NCBI RefSeq assembly: GCF_000155735.2
Contig: NC_020908.1
Span: 4,649,501 to 4,713,500 of the forward strand
Source: Octadecabacter arcticus 238
GTDB lineage: Bacteria; Pseudomonadota; Alphaproteobacteria; Rhodobacterales; Rhodobacteraceae
Direction: 5' to 3'
Length of the DNA: 64,000 bases
In this document: piece after piece, positions 8,272 to 16,798 of the stretch
Position numbering within the stretch: position 1 is the first letter of the stretch
Layout: every line of letters begins with the position of its first letter
Made by a program: the position numbers and the translations under genes
The notes under the pieces: generated by a model
The model's database searches: none
What the model saw: the letters and a program-made list of their open reading frames with translations, nothing else
Told to the model about the DNA's origin: nothing

Positions 8272-9519
8272 CAGGGGAATCGCATGAGATTTAGGTGTTA
8301 ATTATTTCGGCGAGGAAATCATCATCCCATGATGCAATGTGGCGCTTTGATCGCAGGCTATGCTTCCCCTTTACGGAGCGCAGCATGTTGCTTGCAGCGT
8401 GTTTTATGGTCGTAAAATTCGCTGGAGCATTGCCTTTTCGGATACGGCATTCATCGTCGCGAAACACCATGTCCATGACCCAATGCAGCCCGTTTTCTAT
8501 TCCCCAGTGGTCACGGATGGCTTTGGCGTGATGTTCAGCATCTGATGTCATTGATGAAATGTAATAGCGGGTTTCGGCGCGCGTTTTATCCTGCAGGATG
8601 GCGTGGTACTGGACCATAACGATGCTTTTCAAACCGGGCCAATTGTGGTCCGCTTTAAGCCAGTCAATATCCGTGCACACTGTGACCCTCCTTGTTTCGA
8701 TACGGCCATGAGACTTCTCTACCGTTTCGTGGTAAGTGACTGTTGTGTCGTCATAATCTACGGCCGCCTGTTCCGTCATGAATAATTCTGTGTCCTTGCG
8801 TAGGCTGCCCTGATTACCCTTCAAAGCGAGGATGTAGTCTGCTTCTTTGGAGATGATCTTCGCGGCGATTTCGCGTTGGCATCCCATAGCGTCGATGGTG
8901 ACAATAGCCCCCTTCAGGGTGAGCAGTTCCAACAGTTCTGGTATGGCCGTTATCTCGTTGGACTTGCCGTCCACCTGCCGTTGCGCCAGCGTCAGATTCC
9001 ATTCCGAACTCCAGGCCGAGATCATGTGAATTGCGGCCTTGCCGCCAGCTTTATCCAGGCTGCGGCGAGAGGTTTTCCCATCAATCGCGACCACTCCAGT
9101 CACCGTCTTGTTAAGGGAGGCCACCCAGTCGATAAAACAGGCCTGAAACGCCTCGGCATCCAAGGCCGCAAAGATGTTTCCAAGTTGGTCATGGGACGGT
9201 GTCCCGTCTGCAAAAGGTAGAAAACGCTTCAAAAAGCCCAGTTTCTTGGTCCCATATATCGAGATGGCCGTCCAGTCATTGGCACCTGACAAAACAGCGC
9301 ATAGGGTTAAGAGGAGTATTTCCGGCAAAGGGTAAGTCACTTTAACCTCTTGACGTGAATCGCTTATATCTGAAAAATGCGTAAGAAATTCAATGGGATG
9401 GATCTCAGGTGAACTTGGGGTTGGCATGGCATATGACCTCGTTAAAACAGTAAAGATCACCCATCGAATCAGCCTCTACAACATTTGTCGACATCGTTAT
9501 TGTTCATGCGATTGCCTTG
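8272..9519 (-). mobile_element. ISAs1-family insertion sequence
   Basis: A 1248-bp element with imperfect terminal inverted repeats (CAGGGGAATCGCATGA at the left, CAAGGCAATCGCATGA read inward from the right), an intact transposase and an exact 10-bp target duplication. It entered the 3' end of alpA, so the final alpA codons and stop are now supplied by the IS terminus. Confidence 0.95.
8291..9427 (-). CDS. ISAs1-family transposase
   Basis: 378 residues from ATG 9427 (MPTPSSPEIHPIEFL); an alternative start lies 11 codons upstream. DDE residues are visible: D in VVAIDGKTSRRS, D in VTIDAMGCQ and E in WGIENGLHWVMD with the downstream DECRIRKG block. The frame is uninterrupted and the ends are intact, so the element may be active. 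Confidence 0.95.
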   Translation of the reverse strand: MPTPSSPEIHPIEFLTHFSDISDSRQEVKVTYPLPEILLLTLCAVLSGANDWTAISIYGTKKLGFLKRFLPFADGTPSHDQLGNIFAALDAEAFQACFIDWVASLNKTVTGVVAIDGKTSRRSLDKAGGKAAIHMISAWSSEWNLTLAQRQVDGKSNEITAIPELLELLTLKGAIVTIDAMGCQREIAAKIISKEADYILALKGNQGSLRKDTELFMTEQAAVDYDDTTVTYHETVEKSHGRIETRRVTVCTDIDWLKADHNWPGLKSIVMVQYHAILQDKTRAETRYYISSMTSDAEHHAKAIRDHWGIENGLHWVMDMVFRDDECRIRKGNAPANFTTIKHAASNMLRSVKGKHSLRSKRHIASWDDDFLAEIINT

Positions 9520-9686
9520 CGCATATTGCGCAGGTGGGTTTCAACGTCGCCTTCAGGCCAGTATAGACGCCCGCCAAGCTTTATGGGTTTGGGCAATCGG
9601 CCAGCCGCTAAGTCGACGTAAATTGCGCTGCGTGAGCGGTTGCCTAGTTTTTCGCGTAGTTCGGTTAGGGTGAGATAGTTTTGCAT
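9504..9686 (-). CDS. AlpA-family regulator with IS-derived C-terminus
   Basis: 60 residues, a MerR-like winged HTH of the AlpA family (YLTLTELREKLGNRSRSAIY followed by a small basic wing). AlpA proteins activate excision or early genes of P4-like and integrative elements. The ISAs1 insertion replaced the C-terminus: the present end is NMRKAIA, while joining the sequence across the duplication restores NMREQVA and a TGA just before the next gene's ATG. The HTH is untouched, so the protein may still function. Confidence 0.88.
   Translation of the reverse strand: MQNYLTLTELREKLGNRSRSAIYVDLAAGRLPKPIKLGGRLYWPEGDVETHLRNMRKAIA
9520..9529 (+). repeat. Target-site duplication of ISAs1, right copy
   Basis: Exact repeat of 8262-8271, abutting the right terminal inverted repeat and lying inside the alpA coding sequence. 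Confidence 0.93.
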
Positions 9687-9760
9687 TATGCACCGTCCTT
9701 TTCTGACTAAGATGGTGCATCGTCGCGCGAATTGGCCCTGGGCGGGATTGTGCGCTAAAA

Positions 9761-10552
9761 TCAGAAATTAAATCGCAAGGCGTTCGCAGCGTTCAATTTG
9801 TCGCGCCCAGCTTGCGGGGGCGGATCGCAGTATCCGCCCTCTGGACTTTTGTGCCGTCCCAACAGCCCAGCGTTGAACAAAGCTTCAGTGAATTCCCGCC
9901 AGTTGGCTTTGGGCATGGCTTCGCGGGCGTCGAGTGTCCGTAAGTACTCCAGCCGTTTCACGTCGTGATGCCGCGTTTGCAGCAACTTTCCGTGTAATGA
10001 CTTTTGTTTCCTCTTCAGCTCCACCGACGCGCTTTTGAGTTGCTCTCCGAGAGGCTTGTCTAAGCTGAATGTAATTGTGGTTTGTCCAATGAGCGGAGAA
10101 AGTGACGAGCGGCCTACCTCGCTGGATGGGCTGCCATCCAAGATGTGTAGGCCGTCAGAGCGAAGGATTTTTAATCTTTCGTCTGGATAATCGGACGTGG
10201 AAGGGTCAAGAATCTCAATGTAACCCCATTGCCTCCAAAATGCCGTAAAGCTCTGGGCTTGAAGGTCGGCTAACTTATTGAAGCGATTGCGTGATTCAGG
10301 TGTTTTGTTCGCTCGAAGGTCACGGGTCAATGCATCGCGCGTTTTGAGGATTTCAAAAAATTCCATAGCTTGTGATCTATAATTGGAGTTGCGTCGATTA
10401 AACTCCCAACGCCAACGCGAAAACTTCCAATTTTCCCAGTCACCGTAATCACCTGCGTCTGTCCAGTTGGGAAGACCCCATTCATTTGCTCCCCGTGTCG
10501 CAGAAGTCGCGGTTGTCGCAGGGTGGTGTCCGCTGTTTTTTCTTTTCACCAT
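9761..10552 (-). CDS. DUF6499-like island protein
   Basis: 263 residues from ATG 10552, whose first base is the last base of the integrase stop (TGATG), so the two are probably translationally coupled. The segment WENWKFSRWRWEFNRRNSNY near residue 38 resembles the W-x-WEFxRRNxxYR signature of proteins annotated DUF6499/transcriptional regulator in integrative elements. The rest is helical and charged. It lies between the integrase and alpA, so a role in control of excision or transfer is possible but unproven. Confidence 0.7.
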   Translation of the reverse strand: MVKRKNSGHHPATTATSATRGANEWGLPNWTDAGDYGDWENWKFSRWRWEFNRRNSNYRSQAMEFFEILKTRDALTRDLRANKTPESRNRFNKLADLQAQSFTAFWRQWGYIEILDPSTSDYPDERLKILRSDGLHILDGSPSSEVGRSSLSPLIGQTTITFSLDKPLGEQLKSASVELKRKQKSLHGKLLQTRHHDVKRLEYLRTLDAREAMPKANWREFTEALFNAGLLGRHKSPEGGYCDPPPQAGRDKLNAANALRFNF

Positions 10553-11745
10553 CAGTCCGCCCCCACAAACTGCAACACTTGCCCAGCGCCGCCAGTCAGA
10601 TGGTCGGCCCATCGGTCAGCCAGCTTGGCGCGTTGTTCGAGATAATCTGTGCGCCTGTAGGCACGCACCACGCCGCCATCCACGATATGCGCCAGCACCC
10701 CTTCGGCGACTTCGTGAGGGGCGTCAGTCGCTTCGGCCAGCCAGGTGCGTAGTGACGTGCGAAAACCGTGCGGGCGCGCTTCCAGCCCGCGCCGTTCCAT
10801 CATTCGCGAAAGGGTCATGTCGCTAATCACGCCGCCGCGCGTGTTCGGGAATAAAAAGCCGTTGCGGGCGTGTGGGCGTGCAAGTTCAATTATCCGCTGT
10901 GCCTCAGGCGATAAGGGCACGCGGAAAGGGTTGGTTGCACCTTTTCGACCTTTCATAGATTCGGCTGGCACCGTCCATACATCGCCTTCGATCTGGTCTA
11001 ACCGGATATTGCGCAGCGGGGTCGAACGAACGCCGGTCAGTATCAACAGCCGCAAGGCAAGGTGCGTCAGGGTTGGTTCTTCAAGGCTGGCATAGAAGGC
11101 TGGCACGTCGCGCCAGTCCATCGCCGGAATATTCTTTGCCACATGCCGCGACTTGCCCAAAAGCGCCTTTGCCTTTTCGGTCGCTTGCAGATCCACATCC
11201 AAGCCCAACGCCGCCGCGTGTTTCAAGACGATTGAAAGCCGGTTCATAGCCTTGCGCGCCGTGTCGGCCTTCGTGTGCCAGATAGGTGCCAGCGTGTCGC
11301 GAATGTCGCGCTGGTCTAGGTCCGTCACCGGCACTTTGCCAAGCTTGGGCAGAACGTGAATGTTCAAAGGCGAAAGCCAGCGGCCTGCTGTTCCATCCCC
11401 CTTCAATTCGGCCTTGCGGGATTCAAAAGCATCAGCGGTCAGGATTTCCAGCGTTATATCTTCGCGCCGTGCGGCCCGTTCTTCGGCTTCGCGTTCCTTG
11501 ATCGGGTCACGGCCAGCCGCAGCCAACTTGCGCCAGCGTTCGGACAGCTTGCGGGCTTCGGACAAGGATAGGGAAGGAATGCCGCCCAAGCCCATTTCCC
11601 GCCGCCTGCCGTGAACGGTCACACGCTGCACCCATTGCGCGCCGCCATCGTCGCGCTTGATGAGCCAAAGCCCACCACCATCACAGTGCTTGCCGATAGG
11701 GGCCGTCTTTATGAAGGATGACGTAAGTCTGTTCTTGGCCCGCAT
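10552..11745 (-). CDS. int: Tyrosine-type site-specific integrase
   Basis: 397 residues from ATG 11745 (MRAKNRLTSSFIK); a TTG at 11760 is also possible. The N-terminus is the DUF4102 arm-binding domain (DGGGLWLIKRDDGGAQW, then LGGIPSLSLSEARK). The catalytic domain shows Arg in LTGVRSTPLRNI, the H-x-x-R in RPHGFRTSLRTW, the later His in VLAHIVDG and the Tyr nucleophile in RTDYLEQR. It is the integrase of the element in tRNA-Leu and lies 143 bp inside the right attachment site. One copy of the subterminal direct repeat overlaps its start region, so it may be autoregulated. Confidence 0.95.
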   Translation of the reverse strand: MRAKNRLTSSFIKTAPIGKHCDGGGLWLIKRDDGGAQWVQRVTVHGRRREMGLGGIPSLSLSEARKLSERWRKLAAAGRDPIKEREAEERAARREDITLEILTADAFESRKAELKGDGTAGRWLSPLNIHVLPKLGKVPVTDLDQRDIRDTLAPIWHTKADTARKAMNRLSIVLKHAAALGLDVDLQATEKAKALLGKSRHVAKNIPAMDWRDVPAFYASLEEPTLTHLALRLLILTGVRSTPLRNIRLDQIEGDVWTVPAESMKGRKGATNPFRVPLSPEAQRIIELARPHARNGFLFPNTRGGVISDMTLSRMMERRGLEARPHGFRTSLRTWLAEATDAPHEVAEGVLAHIVDGGVVRAYRRTDYLEQRAKLADRWADHLTGGAGQVLQFVGAD

Positions 11746-11747
11746 TT

Positions 11748-11773
11748 TGTATCCCCCCAATTATCCACCTTAG
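11748..11773 (+). repeat. Right copy of 26-bp subterminal direct repeat
   Basis: Matches 211-236 at 23 of 26 positions in the same orientation. It lies immediately upstream of the integrase ATG (minus strand), where a bound integrase or AlpA would also affect integrase expression. Confidence 0.65.
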
Positions 11774-11887
11774 CTTATTGGATGCGGATGGACACGGCAA
11801 GACACGTCAGGACCCTTTACCCTATGATAATAGGGGGATAACCCCAGAGATGGACAGATAAGAACAAGCAAAAACAACAGGTTGGTG

Positions 11888-11904
11888 CCTCTTCTGGGCA
11901 CCAC
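11888..11904 (+). repeat. Right attachment site (attR)
   Basis: Exact 17-bp copy of the tRNA-Leu 3' end (142-158). Only the 3' end is present, as expected for the distal junction of a tRNA-integrated element. Confidence 0.9.
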
Positions 11905-12473
11905 TACACCTCAAAAACCCTTATTTATATAGTATTTTTGAGTGGTTATCGAAATGTTCCGTACCAAATTAACCCAAAAATTCGTACCAAATTGATCAGC
12001 CTTCAACCGTGAGGGTAGGGTGGCACCAGCCGAAACTTTCGTGAGCTAAACATCACCTCAGGACCAAGTGAGCTATGACCGAATCTGGTGTTTGGGCGGT
12101 TTGGAGGTTTTTCAAGTATGATTGCCTTGTTGGAATTATTCCTCTGACGCTACCTTTAGGCCAGATTGCCAAAGAGAACTTGCTGAGACGTATGTATGCT
12201 GACTACAACAACAGGTGGAGTTCTATGTTGGGGGAATCTGGACAGAGCAATGTTATGGTGGCTTCACCAGACTATATGCCAGCTTATCTCACGAAGAATA
12301 GCACGCACAGGACCTCAGTAGCCCCTCACGGGCCGAAAGGGCTTCACACAGCGCCCTTAGCGCATTTTGGCACCCCATACAAGCAAATGAACATTAAGGA
12401 CATCTAGCGGGCTATTTTTGATAAACTGGAGTGACCTAGATAGCGGAAAGAGATTTAGCGATGAAAGAAAAGA
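11905..12473. other. Region between the island and a truncated gene; possible small gene
   Basis: An open frame at 12075-12407 on the plus strand (110 codons, MTESGVWAVWRFFKYD) has no recognised family; its C-terminal third is of low complexity, and it may be chance. No promoter or terminator stands out. The base composition is more AT-rich than the core genome to the right. Confidence 0.35.
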
Positions 12474-12491
12474 TTGGACGAGGTTGTTCAG

Positions 12492-13271
12492 GTGAGTGCT
12501 AAATTAGTGATCAAGAACCCCGAAGGTACATTTGCCGTTCCGACATACTTCATCCCAGTCGGTAGCCCTGCCTATGAAGCGGCACAGAAGATGTTTCGCC
12601 GGATCAAGTGGAAGAAGCCACCCACGAGGAAAGACGCCATAAACAACAGATTCAATGCCTTCTCCAGTCTACTCTGGGCTGTGACTGTTGACGAGGATTG
12701 GAAGACCTACACGGACCTCAACAAATCCAGCTACGACATCCGAAAATGGCCCATCAACTATGATGCAATGTCCCAGACTGTGAAGGCACTGAAGGATATG
12801 GGGTGGCTTATAGGTGTTGGCAAAAGAACTAAAAATCGACAACTCCGCTACGTAGCACCACCAAAATCCCCAATGCGTAAGATGTCACCGTTTAAAGTCA
12901 GTGAACTGCGGTGGTCTCCGCCTGATGTGCAAATACGCCTTGGCACTACTGAACTATCAAAGGCTCCACTAAATGTAGAGTTAATGGCTAATCCTAAATG
13001 GAAATCTTGGATATCAAGGCATCTGATACCTGTGATGGCTGATCTAAATAATAAGCTAGACGTTCACAGTTTTACGTTATTTCCATTCGGGAAAGAAGAT
13101 GATTGGGTTCAGATTAAATATTACCGCATCTACACCAACCTTCCACAATCTGATGGAACACCATGGCTAACGCATGGCCGCATTTATCCTAAAACCTTCA
13201 TGTTACCGACCAAACGAAAGGGCTGGCGGCAGATGACCTTAATTGATGGCAAGCCTACTGTGGAAGCTTAG
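12492..13271 (+). pseudogene. Hypothetical gene truncated by IS30
   Basis: About 259 residues from GTG 12492 (GAGG eight bases upstream; an in-frame TTG lies at 12474). The frame ends at a TAG formed at the junction with the IS30 end (13269-13271), just after the residues IDGKPTVEA. I recall longer phage and plasmid-type hypothetical proteins that continue after a similar PTVE motif with an acidic polymerase-like segment; if this is such a protein, it is cut at the start of its conserved C-terminal domain. The family is not certain. The gene is probably non-functional. Confidence 0.6.
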
Positions 13272-14010
13272 GCTCAAGTTTCAAATGCAACACTCAGAGC
13301 CCTTTGGGCATAGGATGTTGTGATGGACATACGAAGCAAGCACCTCAGCAGCGAGGACCGTGGCGTGATATTAGCCGAGCATAATAGGGGCAGCAGTCAG
13401 CGGTTGATCGGCCAGCTTTTGCATCGCCCGGCGAGCACGATCTGCCGTGAGCTGGCGCGAGGTCGGCAGGAAGACGGCAGCTATTGCCCGCAAGCGGCGC
13501 GGCAGGCCTATGATGCCCGGCGTGCGCGCTGCCGCCGCGAGCGCAAGCTTGTGGAGGGGAGCGATCTTTATCGTTTTGTTCATGGCAAGCTCGTACATCT
13601 GCACTGGTCGCCTGAGCAGATTGCGCAGAGACTGCGTCTCATGAAGCCTGATGATCCATCCGCCCATGTGAGCCATGAGACCATCTATGCCGCGATTTAC
13701 GCGCAGCCACGTGGTGGGCTGAAGGCGGCGATGATCGAGGCGTTGCGTCAAGCGAAGCCTAAGCGTGGGCTCAAGCGCAGGACAGCGGCGGGCAGTGCTA
13801 TGGTCCCGGAATCATTGCGCATTATCAACCACCCTGAAGAGATCGAAGCGCGACTGGTACCAGGCCATTGGGAGGGCGACCTCATCAAGGGCGCATTCAA
13901 TCGCTCGTCAGTGGGGACCTTGGTCGAGCGCAAGACACGCTTTGTCATTCTTTGCAAAATGGACGGCAATGGGGCCGAGGCCGCGCTCGACAGCTTCACC
14001 CGCCAGATGA
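13271..14010 (+). mobile_element. IS30-family element, 3' part deleted (copy A)
   Basis: Begins with the same inverted repeat (GGCTCAAGTTTCAAATGC) as the intact copy at 27172-28250 and is nearly identical to it up to 14010, where an IS6 terminus begins. The remaining third of the IS30 and its other end are missing on the far side of the IS6 element. Confidence 0.93.
13323..14010 (+). pseudogene. IS30 transposase, C-terminally truncated
   Basis: The first 229 or so residues match the intact transposase encoded at 27176-28198, with His in place of Arg in the segment NHPEEIE. The HTH domain (IGQLLHRPASTICRELARG) and the first catalytic Asp (HWEGDLI) are present. The second Asp and the Glu are lost, because after SFTRQMR the frame runs into the IS6 end and picks up unrelated residues. 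Non-functional. Confidence 0.93.
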
Positions 14011-14839
14011 GGGTTCTGTCGCAAAGTTTTTGGGCTTTCCCGTCTGTTCGTAATGGGGCAATGCTTTTTGGGCAAACATAACGGGTCGGGGATGTAGGGC
14101 AATGATCGATTTCAAGGGTACGCACTTCCCGAAGGACGTGATCCTTTTCGCGATCTTTTTCTATCTACGCTACCCGGTCTCCTACCGTGATCTTGAAGAG
14201 ATCATGGAGGAACGCGGCGTTGATGTTGATCATGGGACACTTGACCGTTGGGTGGTTAAGTTTGCGCCGCTGCTGGCGACACAAGCGCAGTCGCGTAAGA
14301 AGCCGACTGCAGAATCTTGGCGTATGGATGAAACCTACATCAAGGTTAAAGGCAAATGGACCTACTATTACCGCGCTGTCGACAACACGGGGAAAACCCT
14401 TGATTTCATGCTGTCTGAGCGTCGCAACAAGGCAGCAGCCCGTCGATTCTTCAAGCGCGCGATTGGCACGAACGGCGTGCCTGACCGTGTTGTCATCGAC
14501 AAGAGCGGCGCCAATCTGGCGGGTCTGGAAAGCGTCAATGTAATTCTGAAGTTCATGGGCTCCGGCAACACGATCAAGATCCTGCAGGTCAAATACCTCA
14601 ACAACATCATCGAACAGGATCATCGCTTCGTAAAGAGGATCACGGGGCCGATGCTAGGCTTCAAGGCCTTCCATTCTGCCGAGGCGACCTTGGCTGGAAT
14701 CGAGACTGCGCACATGATCCGAAAGGGGCAGCTCCATGCCAACGGTCTCACCGCGTTTCAGCAGTTTGCGGCGCTCGCAGCATAATTATGTCTGGGCGAT
14801 GCCCGCACTCAAACGCCACTAAAATTTGCGACAGAACCC
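14011..14839 (+). mobile_element. IS6-family insertion sequence
   Basis: 829 bp with matching 15-bp terminal inverted repeats (GGGTTCTGTCGCAAA at the left; its complement ends at 14839). Size and termini are typical of IS6/IS26-like elements. The 8 bases on each side do not match, so there is no target duplication. The left flank is IS30 and the right flank is not, indicating an adjacent deletion. Confidence 0.93.
14102..14785 (+). CDS. IS6-family transposase
   Basis: 227 residues, a normal length for the family. The DDE triad is visible: D in WRMDETYIKVKGKW, D in VVIDKSGANLAG and E in NNIIEQDHRFVKRI. The N-terminal HTH (DLEEIMEERGVDVDHGTLDRW, cited in part) is intact. The frame is open throughout and both ends are present, so it is probably active. 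Confidence 0.95.
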   Translation: MIDFKGTHFPKDVILFAIFFYLRYPVSYRDLEEIMEERGVDVDHGTLDRWVVKFAPLLATQAQSRKKPTAESWRMDETYIKVKGKWTYYYRAVDNTGKTLDFMLSERRNKAAARRFFKRAIGTNGVPDRVVIDKSGANLAGLESVNVILKFMGSGNTIKILQVKYLNNIIEQDHRFVKRITGPMLGFKAFHSAEATLAGIETAHMIRKGQLHANGLTAFQQFAALAA

Positions 14840-15381
14840 ACTGCAATGGGGCAGTGAGCCCCCTGCCTTAACAAGCCCGATATTTAACCGCTGAGCACGA
14901 GATTTTAGCGGTTCGGGACAAGCATGTTCTGGACCTGATTGGCTTTGTCGCACGAAAGGACTGACGGGATTCATATTGTGAATCCATCTTCGTAGCTGGC
15001 GGATATGAGCAGCTATAACGATGGATTTTTGTGGTGAATCCTAGTGGCGGGATTTGTGCAAAAAAGCCCATCAACGGCTTTTACAACCCGCATCGCCGCA
15101 ACTCAGCACTGGGTTGGAAAAGCCCTGTCGCTTTCGAACGGAAGGTGGCTTAAACGAGCACTTGGGGCGGCACTAAACCATGGCAGGTACAAAACGGCTT
15201 ACCAATGGTTCAAGAATGAACACTCGCTGAAAACCACGTTGACTTCAGTTATCTCGGACGGGTGCCACTAGAACTCATTGCAACTCAAGTGGGGCTTGTA
15301 GCAACACACCGTAAAGGCGCGCCGCGAACCGCCGCGGTGTCTTCATTGTGGCAAACAAAGAAACGCCCATAAGCGCTGACG
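14840..15381. other. IS scar region
   Basis: No intact gene. It holds a short inverted motif around 14970 (ggattca...tgaatcc) that may be an old IS end and the last 27 codons of an IS3 OrfB (15070-15153). A GC-rich patch at about 15317-15345 lies downstream of the minus-strand aminotransferase gene and could fold, but I see no convincing terminator. Confidence 0.6.
15070..15153 (+). pseudogene. IS3-family OrfB C-terminal fragment
   Basis: Translates to INGFYNPHRRNSALGWKSP followed by a few residues and TAA, the conserved C-terminal tail of IS3-type integrases (YNxxRRHSALG). Everything upstream of it is missing. Confidence 0.8.
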
Positions 15382-16761
15382 TCAGACACCCTTGACGCTG
15401 TCAACTTTTCGGATTGCTTGACCCAAAATATCGAACATTTGATTGATTTGATCTTCTGAAATAACCAACGGTGGCGACATCACGCACATGTTTATGATTG
15501 GACGTAGCACAAGACCTAGCTCTTGGCATTCCATATCAATCAATGCACCGAGCGCGTAGTCGTTTTCCAACGTGCTGTTCTTATCGCCTTTATATGAACA
15601 CTGCACACACCCCATTAGGCCCATTCCGCGTGCATCGACAACCAAAGGCAGGTCTGAAAGCCCGCGCAGGCGCTCCTGAAACAGTGGAGCCACGCCACGA
15701 ACGTGTTCAAGCAGTCCTTCACGTTCTATGATCTGCATGCTTGCTAGTCCTGCAGCTGCACTGACTGGGTGGCCGGAGTACGTGTAGCCGTTCGAAAACG
15801 TGGCACCCTGCCCGTCTGCACCCGTGATGTCCTCCATCAATCGATCCGAAAAAATTGCGGCCCCCATCGGCGAATAACCGGACGTTAAACCCTTGGCACA
15901 GATGATAATGTCGGGTTGGATGTCGAAGACGTCTTTGGATGCAAACCAATGCCCCAAACGCCCAAAGGCTGTGACCACCTCGTCAGAAATATAAAGCACA
16001 TCGTGCTTGTGGCAAACGTCAATGCAGCGTTTGTGATAGCCCACAGGTGGCACAATAACCCCCCCTGACGCGAGCACTGGTTCAGCAATAAAGGCGGCGA
16101 CGTTTTCGGCACCAAGTGTTAGGATCGCGTTTTCAAGATCCGCTACTTTTTCGTCCAAGAAGTCTGCAACACTTTGATCTGGCTTGCGCACGAGCGGGTT
16201 CACATCTGGTAGGAAGTGCGCCAACTCGTTGGGCTTATCGAGCCACAGACGGTCCCGTTCTTTGCCGCTGACGGCGGCGGCAAAGTAGGTACTCCCGTGA
16301 TATGCTTTTTGCCTTGAAATAATCTTCTTTTTCTCGGGCTTGCCCAAAAGATTGTTGCGAAAATGAACAAAGCGCAAAGCAGTATCAACAGCTGTTGATC
16401 CCCCAGTCGTAAAGAACACATGGTTCAAATCGCCCGGTGCGCGTTTAGCGACTTCGCGCGCGAAACGGGTCGCGACGGAATTGGTGTTATTGAACGGTGA
16501 AAAATAGGCCAATTTGCGCGCCTGATCAGCCATCGCATCAGCGATCTCATGACGCCCATACCCAACCTGAACGCACCACATGCCTGCCGGCCCGTCGATC
16601 AGCTGTTTGCCGGCTTCATCGGTGACATAGACACCATTGCTTGCCTCGATAAAGACACGATCATTTTGACCAAGATAATCCATACCTTCCCAGGGATGCA
16701 TGAAGTGATCATTGTCCCAATTCCTGTTGCTGGTATTGTCCAATTTAATCTCCAATGTCAT
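15382..16761 (-). CDS. Class III aminotransferase (omega-amino acid/polyamine type)
   Basis: 459 residues, PLP-dependent fold type I. The PLP-binding Asp lies in ISDEVVTAFGRLGHW and the Schiff-base Lys in IICAKGLTSGYSPMG (near residue 290). The phosphate-binding GGSTAVDTA and the substrate-side YHGSTY are also present. Relatives transfer amino groups from omega-amino acids, putrescine or taurine-like amines to pyruvate. It is the last gene of the minus-strand operon headed by a Rieske oxygenase, so it probably removes an amino group late in breakdown of the imported amine. The exact substrate cannot be read from sequence. Confidence 0.88.
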   Translation of the reverse strand: MTLEIKLDNTSNRNWDNDHFMHPWEGMDYLGQNDRVFIEASNGVYVTDEAGKQLIDGPAGMWCVQVGYGRHEIADAMADQARKLAYFSPFNNTNSVATRFAREVAKRAPGDLNHVFFTTGGSTAVDTALRFVHFRNNLLGKPEKKKIISRQKAYHGSTYFAAAVSGKERDRLWLDKPNELAHFLPDVNPLVRKPDQSVADFLDEKVADLENAILTLGAENVAAFIAEPVLASGGVIVPPVGYHKRCIDVCHKHDVLYISDEVVTAFGRLGHWFASKDVFDIQPDIIICAKGLTSGYSPMGAAIFSDRLMEDITGADGQGATFSNGYTYSGHPVSAAAGLASMQIIEREGLLEHVRGVAPLFQERLRGLSDLPLVVDARGMGLMGCVQCSYKGDKNSTLENDYALGALIDMECQELGLVLRPIINMCVMSPPLVISEDQINQMFDILGQAIRKVDSVKGV

Positions 16762-16798
16762 TCAGTCAGAGTGGTCAGGTATTTGTGGATCAGCTCTC

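Larger units (their letters stand above)
142..11904. mobile_element. Integrative element (satellite/genomic island) in tRNA-Leu
   Basis: An 11.7 kb element lies between 17-bp direct repeats of the tRNA-Leu 3' end. It holds a tyrosine integrase next to the right repeat, an AlpA-type regulator, a toprim primase-like protein, a DUF3987 protein and several small proteins in one minus-strand chain. Two larger plus-strand genes sit as cargo at the left end. I see no capsid, tail or conjugation genes. The integrase, AlpA and primase set resembles P4-like or PICI-like phage satellites and related islands. The satellite label is inference; the integration boundaries are seen directly. A later ISAs1 insertion interrupts the regulator/primase operon. 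Confidence 0.88.

Noticed and set aside
12301-12365. Hairpin-like patch (gggccgaaagggc) as a third copy of the palindromic element
   Set aside because: It shares only the CGAAAGGG end; the ATTGC/GCAAT stem is absent.
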